The notes: generated from the sequence alone by a model not told the origin. A DNA stretch of 64,000 bases from Sphingomicrobium arenosum (GCF_026157085.1 NZ_JANPVN010000001.1:62001-126000), one strand, 5' to 3'. Positions 8,308 through 17,781 are shown, numbered from the stretch's first letter. A program made the numbers and translations.

Positions 8308-9578
8308 CAGGCGCTGAGCAGCCGGATCGGGTTTTCGATGAAGCTGCGAAGATGCTGGAGGAAGCTAGCTGCGTCCCAGCCATCGACGACGCGGTGGTCG
8401 CATGACAGCGAGAGGTTCATCTTCTTCTTGGCGACGATCTCGCCATCCTCGATGACGGGCAGTTCCTGCATCTTGTTAACCGCGATGATCGCCACCTGCG
8501 GCGGGCTGATCACGGGGGTCGAGACGAGGCCGCCCATCGGGCCGAGCGACGACAGCGAAATGGTCGCGCCCTGGAGGTCGGCGCGGTCGATCTTGCCCGA
8601 GCGCGCTTCTTCAGCGAGGCGGTTGATCTCGGATGCGAGCTGCCACACCGACTTGGCTTCGGCGTTCTTGATGACGGGGACCATGAGGCCCGCATCGGTC
8701 TGCGCCGCCATGCCGAGATGCATCGCGCCCGATCGGGTGATGATATTCGCCTCGTCGTCATAGGTGGCGTTGAGCATCGGGAAATCGGGCAGTGCCTTGG
8801 CCATCGCGGTGATGAGGAAGGGCAGGACGGTCAGCTTGGGCTTCGACCCGCGATCCCTGTTCATCATGGCGCGCGTTTCCTCGAGCGCGGTCATGTCGAA
8901 TTCGTCGACCAACGTGAAATGCGGGATCTTGCGCTTGGCCGCCTGCATATTCTCGGCGATCTTGCGGCGCATGCCGACGACCTTGATGGTCTCGTCGGCG
9001 CGCGGGGCCGAGCCGCCGTGACTGACGCTGCCGCCATTGTAGAGGAGGTAGGCGTCGAGATCGGCGTGACGGACGCGATCTGAGGTGGTCTTGACCTGCG
9101 CAAGGTCGATGCCGAGGTCGCGCGCGCGCTGGCGAACGGTCGGCGAGGCGAGGACCTTGTCGCCCTTCGCTTCGACGTGGACTTCGGGTTCGGGCGTGGG
9201 GGCAGGGGCTGCCTCAGCCTTGTCGACGACTGGAATTTGCTCTTCCTGCGCCTCGGTCGGCTCTTCGGCGCCGTCACCGAGCGGCATTTCCTCCTCGGCG
9301 GCGGGGGCGGGTGCCTCGTCGGCCTTGGGCGCGTCACCCTCGGTTTCGATCTCGACGAGGACCGAGCCGATGGCGATCATGTCGCCGACCTCGCCCGCCA
9401 GCTTCACGACCTTGCCGGCGACGGGGCTTTCCATTTCCACCGTGGCCTTGTCGGTCATCATGTCGGCGAGATGGGCGTCTTCCTCGATCATGTCGCCGAG
9501 CTTCACGTGCCATTCGACGATCTCGGCCTCGGCGATGCCTTCGCCGATGTCGGGGAGCTTGAAGTTGTAGGTACCCAT
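8307..9578 (-). CDS. bkdB: Branched-chain 2-oxoacid dehydrogenase E2 (dihydrolipoyl acyltransferase)
   Basis: A 423-residue acyltransferase that moves the acyl group from E1 to CoA through lipoyl-lysine. Residues 1-80 form one lipoyl domain, with Lys44 in MTDKATVEME as the lipoylation site. An acidic Ala/Pro-rich linker follows (90-150), then the peripheral subunit-binding domain (ASPTVRQRARDLGIDLAQVK), then the catalytic domain ending with HRVVDGWDAASFLQ, whose His and Asp are catalytic. The ATG at 9578 overlaps the E1 beta stop (TGATG); a longer in-frame start would run into E1 beta. The order E1 alpha, E1 beta, E2 is typical. A pyruvate or 2-oxo substrate cannot be excluded, but the alpha/beta sequences favour branched chains. 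Confidence 0.95.
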   Translation of the reverse strand: MGTYNFKLPDIGEGIAEAEIVEWHVKLGDMIEEDAHLADMMTDKATVEMESPVAGKVVKLAGEVGDMIAIGSVLVEIETEGDAPKADEAPAPAAEEEMPLGDGAEEPTEAQEEQIPVVDKAEAAPAPTPEPEVHVEAKGDKVLASPTVRQRARDLGIDLAQVKTTSDRVRHADLDAYLLYNGGSVSHGGSAPRADETIKVVGMRRKIAENMQAAKRKIPHFTLVDEFDMTALEETRAMMNRDRGSKPKLTVLPFLITAMAKALPDFPMLNATYDDEANIITRSGAMHLGMAAQTDAGLMVPVIKNAEAKSVWQLASEINRLAEEARSGKIDRADLQGATISLSSLGPMGGLVSTPVISPPQVAIIAVNKMQELPVIEDGEIVAKKKMNLSLSCDHRVVDGWDAASFLQHLRSFIENPIRLLSA

Positions 9579-10591
9579 CAGTCGGCCATCACTTTCTTCA
9601 ATGCAGTCTTGATGCGGGCGGGGCCCGGGAAATAGGTCCATTCGTAGCTATGCGGGTAGGGGGTGTCCCAACCCGTCACGCGCTCGACCGGCGCTTCGAG
9701 ATGATAGAAGCAGCGTTCGGTCACCAGCGCTGACAATTCGGCGCCGAAGCCCGAGGTGCGCGGGGCTTCATGGACGATGAGGCAGCGGCCGGTCTTTTTC
9801 ACCGACGCCTCGATCGTCTCGATGTCGAGCGGCACCAGCGTGCGCAGGTCGACGATCTCGGCATCGACATCGGCTTCTTCCATCGCCGCCGCGGTCACAT
9901 GGACCATGGTGCCATAGGTGAGGACGGTGAGCGCCTCGCCTTCGCGGACCACGTTCGCCTTGCCGAGCGGCACGGTATAATGGCCCTCGGGCACCTCGCT
10001 GTTCTCGGCCTTCGACCAGGGCACGACCGGCTGGTCGTGATGGCCCGAGAAGGGACCGTTGTAGATGCGCTTGGGCTCGAAGAAGATCACGGGGTCGGGA
10101 TCCTCGACGGCGGCGAGCAGCAGGCCCTTGGCGTCATAGGGGTTGGACGGCACCACGACCTTCAGCCCCGCGATGTGGGTGAACAGACTCTCGGGGCTCT
10201 GGCTGTGCGTCTGACCGCCATAGATCCCGCCGCCATAAGGCGAGCGGATCACCATCGGCATCGTCCATTCGCCAGCCGTGCGATAGCGCATCTTGGCGAC
10301 CTCGCTGACGATCTGGTCGTAGGCGGGGTAGATGTAATCGGCGAACTGGATCTCGATCAGGGGCTTGAGGCCATAAGCGGCCATCCCGACTGCGACGGCG
10401 GCGATGCCGTTTTCGCTGATCGGTGCGTCGAAGGCGCGGGTCTTGCCGAATTCCTTCTGGAGGCCCTCGGTGACGCGGAAGACGCCGCCGAAATAGCCCG
10501 CATCCTCGCCGAAGACGACGACGTCGTTATCGGCGCGCATGGCGACCTTGTGCGCATCGTTGAGCGCCTGGATCATGTTCATGACGGCCAT
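9578..10591 (-). CDS. bkdA2: Branched-chain 2-oxoacid dehydrogenase E1 beta subunit
   Basis: A 337-residue E1 beta subunit that shapes the thiamine diphosphate site with the alpha subunit. It contains FGEDAGYFGGVFRVTEGLQ, the conserved FDAPISENGIAAVAVGMAAY, EIQFADYIYPAYDQIVSE and the C-terminal half with DLRTLVPLDIETIEASVKK. Its ATG overlaps the E1 alpha stop as TAATG and is preceded by a strong AAGGAGGG ribosome binding site inside E1 alpha. A longer frame (16 codons) is open but would lie within E1 alpha. The neighbour downstream is E2. Confidence 0.96.
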   Translation of the reverse strand: MAVMNMIQALNDAHKVAMRADNDVVVFGEDAGYFGGVFRVTEGLQKEFGKTRAFDAPISENGIAAVAVGMAAYGLKPLIEIQFADYIYPAYDQIVSEVAKMRYRTAGEWTMPMVIRSPYGGGIYGGQTHSQSPESLFTHIAGLKVVVPSNPYDAKGLLLAAVEDPDPVIFFEPKRIYNGPFSGHHDQPVVPWSKAENSEVPEGHYTVPLGKANVVREGEALTVLTYGTMVHVTAAAMEEADVDAEIVDLRTLVPLDIETIEASVKKTGRCLIVHEAPRTSGFGAELSALVTERCFYHLEAPVERVTGWDTPYPHSYEWTYFPGPARIKTALKKVMAD

Positions 10592-11850
10592 TATTCGCCC
10601 TCCTTCAGCGCGGCATCGCGCTGTTCGGCGATATGCCAAGGCATGTCGGCATAGACGTCCTCGAACATCGTCTCCTTGCCCTCGTCACCCTGTTCGGAAA
10701 GGACGCCCAATTTCTCAGCTTCCTTCTGCGCGGCGCGGACGGTGGCGGAGGTTTCCTCCTCGAGCGCCTTGTCCTGAGCGTCATCCCATGCGCCGAGGCC
10801 GACGAGGTGCTGCTTGAGGCGCAGGATCGGATCACCGAGCGGCCAGGCCTCGCTCTCTTCCTTGGGGCGGTAGCCGGTGGGATCATCCGAGGTCGAATGG
10901 CCCTCGGCGCGGTAGGTGAAGAATTCGATGAAGGTCGGGCCGTTGTTCGAGCGCGCGCGCTCGGCGGCCCAGCGGACGGCGGCATAGACGGCGAGCACGT
11001 CATTGCCGTCGACGCGCAGCCCCGCCATGCCATAGCCCACGGCGCGGCTGGCGAATGTGGCCTGTTCGGCGCCCGCGATGCCGCTGAACGAGCTGATCGC
11101 CCACTGATTGTTGACGCAGGCGAGGATGACGGGGGCCTGGTAGACCGAGGCGAAGGTCATGGCGGCGTGGAAGTCGCCCTCCGCCGTCGCACCGTCGCCG
11201 ATCCAGCCCATCGCGATCCGGCTGTCGCCCTTGATCGCGCTGGCCATGGCCCAGCCGACCGCCTGCGGAAATTGCGTGGCGAGATTGCCCGAGATGGAGA
11301 AAAAGCCCTTCTCCTTGTCCGAATACATGATCGGCAGCTGGCGGCCCTTCATATGATCGCCCGCGTTCGAATAGATTTGGCACATCATCTTCACGAGCGG
11401 ATAGCCGCGGCTTACGAGCAGTCCCTGCTGGCGATAGGTCGGGAAGTGGATGTCCTCGGCGTCCATCGCGGCAGCGGCGCTGGTGGCGATCGCCTCCTCG
11501 CCGGTACACTTCATGTAGAAGCTGGTCTTGCCCTGTCGCTGGGCGCGATACATACGGTCATCGAAGATGCGGACCGTAACCATGTCGCGGTAGATCTTCT
11601 TCAGCACTTCGACATCGAGCTTGGGATCCCACGGGCCGACCGCCTTGCCGTCATCGTCGAGGACGCGGACGAGATGGGTCGTGAGCGGGATCGTGTCCTT
11701 GTCGTCGCACGCGCTGTCGGGGCGCGGCGCTTCGCCTGCGGCGGGGACGGTGACGTTCGAATAGTCGGGCGTATCGCCGGGACGATAGGCCGGTTCGGGA
11801 ACGTGCAATTTCAGCGCAGGCCGATTGGTCCGCGTTTCGCTTGATGACAT
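10591..11850 (-). CDS. bkdA1: Branched-chain 2-oxoacid dehydrogenase E1 alpha subunit
   Basis: A 419-residue E1 alpha subunit, the first gene of the operon. The thiamine diphosphate motif is clear: GWIGDGATAEGDFHAAMTFA then ACVNNQWAIS. GKTSFYMKCTGEEAIATSAA and FPTYRQQGLLVSRGYPL match branched-chain E1 alpha, and RAEGHSTSDDPTGYR is the loop that orders around the cofactor. The extended N-terminus (about 60 residues before the core) is typical of this branch. An AGGAGAGG site precedes the ATG. No dihydrolipoyl dehydrogenase (E3) gene is nearby, so the complex must use an E3 encoded elsewhere. Confidence 0.96.
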   Translation of the reverse strand: MSSSETRTNRPALKLHVPEPAYRPGDTPDYSNVTVPAAGEAPRPDSACDDKDTIPLTTHLVRVLDDDGKAVGPWDPKLDVEVLKKIYRDMVTVRIFDDRMYRAQRQGKTSFYMKCTGEEAIATSAAAAMDAEDIHFPTYRQQGLLVSRGYPLVKMMCQIYSNAGDHMKGRQLPIMYSDKEKGFFSISGNLATQFPQAVGWAMASAIKGDSRIAMGWIGDGATAEGDFHAAMTFASVYQAPVILACVNNQWAISSFSGIAGAEQATFASRAVGYGMAGLRVDGNDVLAVYAAVRWAAERARSNNGPTFIEFFTYRAEGHSTSDDPTGYRPKEESEAWPLGDPILRLKQHLVGLGAWDDAQDKALEEETSATVRAAQKEAEKLGVLSEQGDEGKETMFEDVYADMPWHIAEQRDAALKEGE

Positions 11851-11903
11851 CTTGGTCCTCTCCTGTCGCCAACGCGTGTGGACGCGCCGACGATCCTCTC
11901 GGG

Positions 11904-11929
11904 CGCGCCCTTAAACGGTAACGGGCGCG
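11904..11929 (-). terminator. Possible hairpin between amidohydrolase and bkd genes
   Basis: CGCGCCC (11904-11910) and GGGCGCG (11923-11929) can pair around a 12-nt loop. The hairpin sits upstream of the amidohydrolase stop as read on the plus strand, that is between the bkd promoter region and the end of nothing else, so its role is unclear: no T-run follows on either strand. It may be a leader structure of the bkd transcript rather than a terminator. Confidence 0.25.
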
Positions 11930-11956
11930 GCCTCAAGGGAGGGTGGTTAATCGGGC

Positions 11957-14900
11957 CTAATGCTGGTGGACGCCTTCGGCCTCGCTGGCGCTCATCGTGT
12001 AGGCACTGCCCGCGTCCGATTGGAACCAGAAGGGGTCTAGGCCGCCGGTGCCGCCGGCGATGATCTGGAGATCGGTGTCGTAGAGCTTGCCGTCCTGCAT
12101 CACCATCGCGACGCTCGTCGAGTTGCGGATATTTTCCAGCGGGTCGGCATCGAGGATGACCATGTCGGCGAGCTTGCCCGGTTCGATCGAGCCGAGGTCC
12201 TGCGCGAGGCCGAGGCTCAGCGCCGGATTGATCGTTGCGGTTTTGAGCGCGTCATGATTGCTCATGCCGCCCAGCGCATAGCTCCAGATTTCCCAATGCG
12301 CGCCGAGACCCTCGCGCTGGCCGTGGGCGCCGATGTTGGTGAGGACGCCGAGATCGCTCAATTGCGCGGCGGCCTGCGCGACCTTTTCGAGATTATTCTC
12401 TTCCTCGGGAAAGAAGGTGCCGCGGCGGGCGGCGGCGTCGAGGGTGGCGCGAGGAACCCATTTGTTGAGGACGGGATCGGCCCAGACAGGGGTGGTCTGG
12501 TACCACCACATCTCGCCCCACGGCCCGCCATAAGCGACGTTCAGGGTCGGCGTGTAGGCGGTGGCGGGGCCTTCCTTGCCGCCCCAGAACTGTTTGACGT
12601 CGTCATAGATGACCTGCACCGGCAGCGCATGTTCGATGGTCGTGTGCCCATCCGCGACCATGGTCATATTGTGCTGGAATAGGCTGCCGCCCTCAGGGAC
12701 GACGTCCATGCCGACCTCGCGCGCGGCCTCGAGCACCATCTGGCGCTGGTCGCGGCGGGGCTGGTTGTAGCTCTTTACCGACCAGGCTCCGAGCGACTTG
12801 AGGCGGCGCAGGTGGCGAAGGGCATCCTCCTTGCTGTCGATCGAGGCGGTGAAGCCGGTGGTCGCGCCATAAAGGATGGTGCCGGTCGAGGTAATGCGCG
12901 GGGCGATGATGCGGCCCGCACGCTGATATTCGCCCGCCGCGAAGACGGTGTAGCTGTTGTTGGAAGGGTCGTGGACGGTGGTCACGCCGTGCGCGAGGCT
13001 GGCGGCGTGGCTCCAATTCTGCTGCGGGATGGTGAGGCCCGCGCCCATCGGTCCGTGCCAATGCGCATCGATCATGCCGGGGATGATGGTCTTGCCCGAC
13101 ACATCGATGACGCGGGTGTCGGCGGGCCAGCTCATGGCGGCGAGCGGGCCGACCATGGCGATGCGTCCGTCGGCGACCATGACGGCGCCATCCTCGATAA
13201 CCTCGTCGCCGCGCATGGTGATGATCCGGGCGCCCGAGAGAACATAGGTGTCGGAAGAGAGGTCGGCATCGACCGTCATGGCGAGATCGGCGATGCGGGT
13301 GGGCTCGATCCTATCGGCCTCATCCTCGGGCTCGTCGAGATCGGCGATCTCGGCGAGCGTGCGGCTGAAGAGGGTCGGGCCTTCGGACCAGTAGAGCGTG
13401 TCGCCGTCCGAGGACCAATGCACCCAGTCGCCGACATCCTTGGAGATTTTCGCTTGCGGCAGCGCGGTGCCGCCGGGCGAGACGTCGAGGGTGCGCCCCG
13501 TGAGCGCGAAGGGCATGACATAGGTCTGGAAGCGCTCGGTCCAGGCAATGAAGGTGCCGTCGGGCGAGAGCTTGAAGTCGCCTGCGAATTCGCTCGAGAG
13601 ATGATCCTGCGTCTCGCGCGTGTCGAGGCGGACCGAGCGCAGAAGGGTCTTTTCCTCTTCGCTGGCTTGGAAGAAGAGACGATTAGGGTCGCGGCCGAAT
13701 TGCGGCTTGGTGCCGCTTTTCGAGATGCGTTCGGGGGCGCCGCCCGACAGGCTGGCGAGATAGAGCCCAGTGTCGCGGCTGTAGAGCGGGCTGGTGACAT
13801 AGCCGCCCGAGGTGCGGCGATAGGCGAGGTGGCGACCATCGGGGCTGAAGGCGGGCTCGACATAATGGCCGGGCGGGAGGTCGAGGGCGCGGGCGCGGCT
13901 GCCGTCGGCGCGGGCGACCATGAGCCGCGAGAGTTGCTCGTCGTCCCATTCGACCCAGGCGAGCTGGCGTCCGTCGCGGCTGAATGTCGGGTAGGATTGG
14001 AAGGCGTCGGTGGCGGCGGTCAGCGGACGGGTCTGGCCGCTCGAGAGGTCGCGGCGATAAAGGCGGCCGAGCGCCTCGAAGATCACGGCATCGCCGGCGG
14101 GGCTCATGGTGGTGAAGCGCAGCGCCCTGGTCTCGAAGCTGGGCTGGCCGATGCGCTTGTCGTGACGCACCGCATCGGCGACCCAGCGCTGGCCGGTGAC
14201 GCGGAAGGGGATCTCGCTGACGGCGCGGGTGGCGGTGTCGACGCGGTGGATGCCGCCCTTGGCCCAGAAGACGATCGAGCGACTGTCGGGGGTCCAGGCG
14301 AGATGCGGATAGACGCCGTGCACCGCCCAGGTTTCCTGCATATCGCGGTCGAGCATGTCGGTCAGCGGGGTGATGCGGCCGCTGGCGAGGTCCATCTGCA
14401 TGAGCACGGTCTTGGCGCGGATGCGGCGGATGAAGGCGAGGCTCTTGCCGTCGGGCGAGGGAGCGGGGCGGATGGCGCCGCCGGCGCCCGAGACGATGGT
14501 CTCGATCTCGCCCGTCTCGCGGTCGAGGCGCTTGATCACGTAGATCTGGCCATTGACGTCCTTGGAATATTGGAACGTGTCGCCCGCCGTCGCGTCGTCC
14601 GAAAAATACATATAGCGACCGTCGGGGCTGAAGGCGGGTTCGCCGGTGTCCTTTTCGTCGGTGCGCTTCTTGGTCATCTGCACGCCGCCGCCCACGCCCG
14701 AGGCATGGTAGAGCCACATCTCGCCCGCGCCGAGCGAGCGGTCCGAAGTGAAATGCTTGCGCCCGACGATATATTCGCCGTCCGGCGTCCAGGCAGGCTG
14801 GTTGAGGAGGCGGAAGCTCTCGTCCGACACCTGACGCGGTTCGGTGCCGTCGCGGTTCATGACCCACAGATTGTCGCCGCCGCCACGATCGGAGGTGAAG

Positions 14901-15265
14901 GCGATTTCGCTCCCGTCAGGCGAGAAGACGGGCTGCATGTCCCATTGATGGCCGGTGGCGATGGGCACCGCTTCGCCGCCCGTGATGGGGAGCAGGTAGA
15001 GGTCGCCGAGCAAGTCGAAGACGATCTCGCGCCCGTCGGGCGAGACGTCGAGGCTGATCCAGGTGCCCTGGGTGGTATCGAGCGCGACCATCTCGCCGGG
15101 GCCGCGCATCTGGGTGACGTCCCAGTCGCTGGTCTCGCTCTCCGGCGCTTCGGCCAAGTCCTCGGAGAGCGTGGGGGCGTCATGGCTGTGACCATGCTCG
15201 TCCTGCGCACGAGCGGGTGTGACGATGACGGCGGCGCTGGCGAGCAGCAGGAGGAGCGATTTCAT
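11957..15265 (-). CDS. Exported WD40/TolB-propeller amidohydrolase fusion
   Basis: A 1102-residue secreted enzyme. A signal peptide MKSLLLLLASAAVIVTPARA is followed by a His/Asp-rich stretch (HGHSHD). Residues about 40-640 contain repeated PD40/TolB-type blades with the pattern FSPDG (for example PVFSPDGSEIAFTSDRGG, PAFSPDGRYMYFSDD). Residues about 660-1080 are an amidohydrolase: GKTIIPGMIDAHWHGP (metal-binding HxH near residue 734), TTIEHALP near 877, and SIEPGKLADMVILDADPL at the end. Such fusions are known in Sphingomonadales and other bacteria, sometimes annotated as peptidases; the substrate is unknown. The ATG at 15265 follows an AGGGGAT site and begins the signal peptide; the 22 in-frame codons before it are not needed. 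Confidence 0.92.
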   Translation of the reverse strand: MKSLLLLLASAAVIVTPARAQDEHGHSHDAPTLSEDLAEAPESETSDWDVTQMRGPGEMVALDTTQGTWISLDVSPDGREIVFDLLGDLYLLPITGGEAVPIATGHQWDMQPVFSPDGSEIAFTSDRGGGDNLWVMNRDGTEPRQVSDESFRLLNQPAWTPDGEYIVGRKHFTSDRSLGAGEMWLYHASGVGGGVQMTKKRTDEKDTGEPAFSPDGRYMYFSDDATAGDTFQYSKDVNGQIYVIKRLDRETGEIETIVSGAGGAIRPAPSPDGKSLAFIRRIRAKTVLMQMDLASGRITPLTDMLDRDMQETWAVHGVYPHLAWTPDSRSIVFWAKGGIHRVDTATRAVSEIPFRVTGQRWVADAVRHDKRIGQPSFETRALRFTTMSPAGDAVIFEALGRLYRRDLSSGQTRPLTAATDAFQSYPTFSRDGRQLAWVEWDDEQLSRLMVARADGSRARALDLPPGHYVEPAFSPDGRHLAYRRTSGGYVTSPLYSRDTGLYLASLSGGAPERISKSGTKPQFGRDPNRLFFQASEEEKTLLRSVRLDTRETQDHLSSEFAGDFKLSPDGTFIAWTERFQTYVMPFALTGRTLDVSPGGTALPQAKISKDVGDWVHWSSDGDTLYWSEGPTLFSRTLAEIADLDEPEDEADRIEPTRIADLAMTVDADLSSDTYVLSGARIITMRGDEVIEDGAVMVADGRIAMVGPLAAMSWPADTRVIDVSGKTIIPGMIDAHWHGPMGAGLTIPQQNWSHAASLAHGVTTVHDPSNNSYTVFAAGEYQRAGRIIAPRITSTGTILYGATTGFTASIDSKEDALRHLRRLKSLGAWSVKSYNQPRRDQRQMVLEAAREVGMDVVPEGGSLFQHNMTMVADGHTTIEHALPVQVIYDDVKQFWGGKEGPATAYTPTLNVAYGGPWGEMWWYQTTPVWADPVLNKWVPRATLDAAARRGTFFPEEENNLEKVAQAAAQLSDLGVLTNIGAHGQREGLGAHWEIWSYALGGMSNHDALKTATINPALSLGLAQDLGSIEPGKLADMVILDADPLENIRNSTSVAMVMQDGKLYDTDLQIIAGGTGGLDPFWFQSDAGSAYTMSASEAEGVHQH

Positions 15266-15402
15266 AATAGGATCCCCTGATGGTTTTGGCGCCGTTATGA
15301 GGGGGGTGGACCGGCTTGGCAATCGGGGCACGGCTTGTGTCGGCGTGGCGAGCAGGCGCGTAGCGATTGACGCCGCGCGCGCGGGGGCGCTAAGCGCGGC
15401 GC

Positions 15403-15675
15403 ATGAGCGAGAATGAAAAGACCCAGCTGCCCGATCGGCTGTGCATGGACCCCAAGAGCCCCTATTTCGACGGCGAACTGCTGGCGAAGGGCATCGGCAT
15501 CCGCTTCAATGGCCAGGAAAAGGTCAACGTCGAGGAATATTGCCTGTCCGAGGGCTGGATCCGCATCGCTGCGGGCAAGAGCCGCGACCGCTTCGGCAAT
15601 CCGATGACGGTCAAGCTCAAGGGCAAGGTCGAGCCCTATGTCGAGGGCGAAGAGGACGACCAGCCCGAAGGCTGA
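15403..15675 (+). CDS. DUF3297 family protein
   Basis: A 90-residue protein recognised as DUF3297 by LPDRLCMDPKSPYFDGELL, GIGIRFNGQEKVNVEEYCLS and EGWIRIAAGKSRDRFGNPMT. The family is widespread in Proteobacteria with no established role. It is soluble, acidic at the C-terminus, and has no signal peptide. It is transcribed divergently from the amidohydrolase (137 bp between starts) and ends 36 bp before the convergent methyl-accepting protein gene. Confidence 0.93.
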   Translation: MSENEKTQLPDRLCMDPKSPYFDGELLAKGIGIRFNGQEKVNVEEYCLSEGWIRIAAGKSRDRFGNPMTVKLKGKVEPYVEGEEDDQPEG

Positions 15676-15697
15676 GCCGTCCCTGGCTCTTCTTTCA
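15674..15697 (+). terminator. Weak terminator after the DUF3297 gene
   Basis: GAGCC (15674-15678) and GGCTC (15685-15689) form a 5-bp stem with a 6-nt loop, starting at the stop codon and followed by TTCTTTC. The stem is short, so efficiency is doubtful. Confidence 0.4.
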
Positions 15698-15711
15698 AGA
15701 CAGGTGCCAGC

Positions 15712-17310
15712 TTAGGCAGCGCGTAGCTGGCCGATGAAGTCGCGCGTGGCGGCCTGTAGCGTCTCGGCGCTGTCGGCAAGCCGCGCGGAGGCCGTGCGCA
15801 CCTCTTCGGACAGGCGCGAACTCGACTGGGCTTCGTCGGCGAGCGCGGTGCAGAAGCGCGCCATCGAATCGACGGAGAGCGCATTTTCCTCGGCGGTCTG
15901 CTGGATGATGTCCGATACAGCGCGTTGCTGTTCGAGCTCGGCCTGCACCTCGGCGACATGCGCGAGCAGGCGATCGACAGTCGAGGCGACCTCGCCAAAG
16001 GCATCGTCGGCACCGCGCGCGCCCTCGCCGATGGTCGAGATGAGGGTGGTGACCTCGTCGGTGGCCTTGCCCGCCTGTCCTGCGAGGCTCTTCACCTCTC
16101 CGGCGACGACCGCGAAGCCGCGACCGGCCTCGCCCGCTCGCGCCGCCTCGATGGTGGCATTGAGGGCGAGCAGGTTGGTCTTGTGCGCAACGCCGCGGAT
16201 AAGGTCGATGAAATGCTCGACATTGGCGGTGCGCGCGGTGAGCGTGCGCACGGTGCGCTCGCCCATGTCGGTCGATTGGCGCGCATCTTCGGACAAGGCG
16301 GCCTGCTGGCGGCTGGTGTCGGCAATGGTGGCGACCGAGCGCGACAGGTCGACGACGCGCTGGGTGACCTGTTCGGCGCTCTCGGCGGCGAGGCGGGCCT
16401 GCGTCATGGCCTCGTTGGCCTGATCGCCGGTCGAGCGCGCAATGCCGTTCATTGCTTCGGCGGAGGCTTCGAGCTGGTTGGCGGCGGCGCCGACGGCGGC
16501 GGCGATGCCCGCGATGGATTCCTCGAAACGGTCGGCAAGGTCGTGCACCGCCTCGCGCCGCGCTTCTTCGGCCTCGCGCTCTGCCTCGAGGCGCATGAGG
16601 CGTTCCTCGTCGAGGCCGGTTTCGGCACGGGCCTGCGCGGCGAGCGCCTGCTCTGCGGCCTGGCGCGCCTGTTCGGCCTCTTCGAAAGCGAGCCGCTGCG
16701 CTTCGGCATCCTCGCCCTGGCGGTTGAGGAGGCGGCTGGCGGTGATCGAGACGTTGGCGGTGAGACCGGCGAGGATGACGACCGCGACGGCATGGACGAT
16801 GACGCGTAGCAGGCTCCAGCCGCCCATGAACACCCAATCGGGCAGGAAATAGCCGAGCAGCAGGTGGTGGACGGCGACGATGCCCGCGCCGAGCAGGATC
16901 GGACGCCAGTCGATCAGCAGCACGAGCGCGGCGAGGGCGGGGAAGAAGTAGAGATGGCCCTCCATCTGCCACATCGACCCTTGGAAGGTATAGACGAGCA
17001 ACGAGGGCTGGATCGCGGTCATGAGCGCGGCGGGCAGGAAGGTGGCGAAGCGATAGGTCTTGGCATGGGCCGCGAGCGAGCAGGCGAGGCTCAGGAGCGC
17101 GCTGATGCCGATGACGGGCAGCGGGTCGACCGTGTCGGTAAGCAGCGCGAGGACGAGCAGGCCGATGGTGCATCCCCAGCCGAACCGCGCGACGCCGCGA
17201 AGACCCGAAACGCGAAAGGCGTTCAGCTCGGGCGTGGCCGCGGCGCTGTCGCGCAGGAAGCGGGTGAAGACGGACGCGCGGGATTCGCGGAAATACTGAT
17301 TCTCAACCAT
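15712..17310 (-). CDS. Methyl-accepting chemotaxis-type signalling protein
   Basis: A 532-residue protein. About six membrane helices occupy residues 40-195 with only short loops and no periplasmic ligand domain, followed by a long Glu/Ala/Arg-rich coiled coil (200-260) and a signalling domain. The conserved hairpin tip is [20 protein letters not shown] followed by [14 protein letters not shown], the site that binds CheA/CheW. No HAMP domain is obvious. No che or flagellar genes lie nearby, so it is an orphan transducer, perhaps sensing energy state through the membrane part. The ATG at 17310 gives a full-length protein. Confidence 0.93.
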   Translation of the reverse strand: MVENQYFRESRASVFTRFLRDSAAATPELNAFRVSGLRGVARFGWGCTIGLLVLALLTDTVDPLPVIGISALLSLACSLAAHAKTYRFATFLPAALMTAIQPSLLVYTFQGSMWQMEGHLYFFPALAALVLLIDWRPILLGAGIVAVHHLLLGYFLPDWVFMGGWSLLRVIVHAVAVVILAGLTANVSITASRLLNRQGEDAEAQRLAFEEAEQARQAAEQALAAQARAETGLDEERLMRLEAEREAEEARREAVHDLADRFEESIAGIAAAVGAAANQLEASAEAMNGIARSTGDQANEAMTQARLAAESAEQVTQRVVDLSRSVATIADTSRQQAALSEDARQSTDMGERTVRTLTARTANVEHFIDLIRGVAHKTNLLALNATIEAARAGEAGRGFAVVAGEVKSLAGQAGKATDEVTTLISTIGEGARGADDAFGEVASTVDRLLAHVAEVQAELEQQRAVSDIIQQTAEENALSVDSMARFCTALADEAQSSSRLSEEVRTASARLADSAETLQAATRDFIGQLRAA

Positions 17311-17393
17311 GATCGAGGCATTGCCCCGATCAGGGTTAAGACATCGTAAGCCGACTTAGCCTTTGTTTCCTAACGCTTTAATCTGGATCAATT

Positions 17394-17642
17394 TCAGGCG
17401 GGCGGGGCCGTCACCGGGACGGCACCGTCGGGATATCCCTGCGCGCGGAGGCGACGGTTGCGGCGCCATTCGAGCCCCTTCTTCACGGCCCAGCCGGCAG
17501 TGAGCGCGGCGCCGAGCGGGCCGAGGCCGCGCTTGGCAATGAAGGGAAGCGCGGCCGCCGCGGCAGTGCCGAGCGCGCCGCCGCCCAGCGTCTTGGCGAC
17601 CTGACGACCGGCAAGGCCGGTGGCGATATTACGAAACAGCAT
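17394..17642 (-). CDS. Small hydrophobic protein, divergent from the psp operon
   Basis: An 82-residue protein starting MLFRNIATGLAGRQVAKTLG, with a Gly/Ala-rich hydrophobic centre (residues 20-55) and a basic segment KKGLEWRRNRRLRAQ near the end. It looks like a small inner-membrane or membrane-associated protein; the family is not recognised. The ATG at 17642 has a good GGAGAA site. The frame is open 65 codons further, but that part covers the psp control region and is not protein-like. Because it shares the 261-bp upstream region with the sigma-54 psp promoter, it could belong to the same envelope-stress response. Confidence 0.72.
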   Translation of the reverse strand: MLFRNIATGLAGRQVAKTLGGGALGTAAAAALPFIAKRGLGPLGAALTAGWAVKKGLEWRRNRRLRAQGYPDGAVPVTAPPA

Positions 17643-17740
17643 GAAGAATTCTCCGACAGGATGAAAATGGTTCGAGCAATGAACGCACCAACCGCGTGCG
17701 GGGGTCCGAGCGAGGCGAGGCTTCGACACGCGCGGCGGGC

Positions 17741-17781
17741 GGTTGGGACCGCATCCCAACCCATGGTGGCGAATCCCACCA
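17741..17781. promoter_or_regulatory. Two tandem inverted repeats: candidate upstream activator sites of the psp promoter
   Basis: IR1 is perfect: GGTTGGGA (17741-17748) and TCCCAACC (17754-17761), spacer 5. IR2 is perfect: TGGTGG (17764-17769) and CCACCA (17776-17781), spacer 6. Their centres lie about 107 and 85 bp before the predicted start of transcription from the sigma-54 promoter, the distance at which PspF-type enhancer-binding proteins bind two sites in E. coli. The repeat sequences themselves do not match the E. coli sites as far as I can tell. Confidence 0.55.

Noticed and set aside
12812..15280. A plus-strand frame of 822 codons opposite the amidohydrolase
   Set aside because: Same antisense shadow effect; composition is Gly/Ala/Arg/Asp-rich with no domain.
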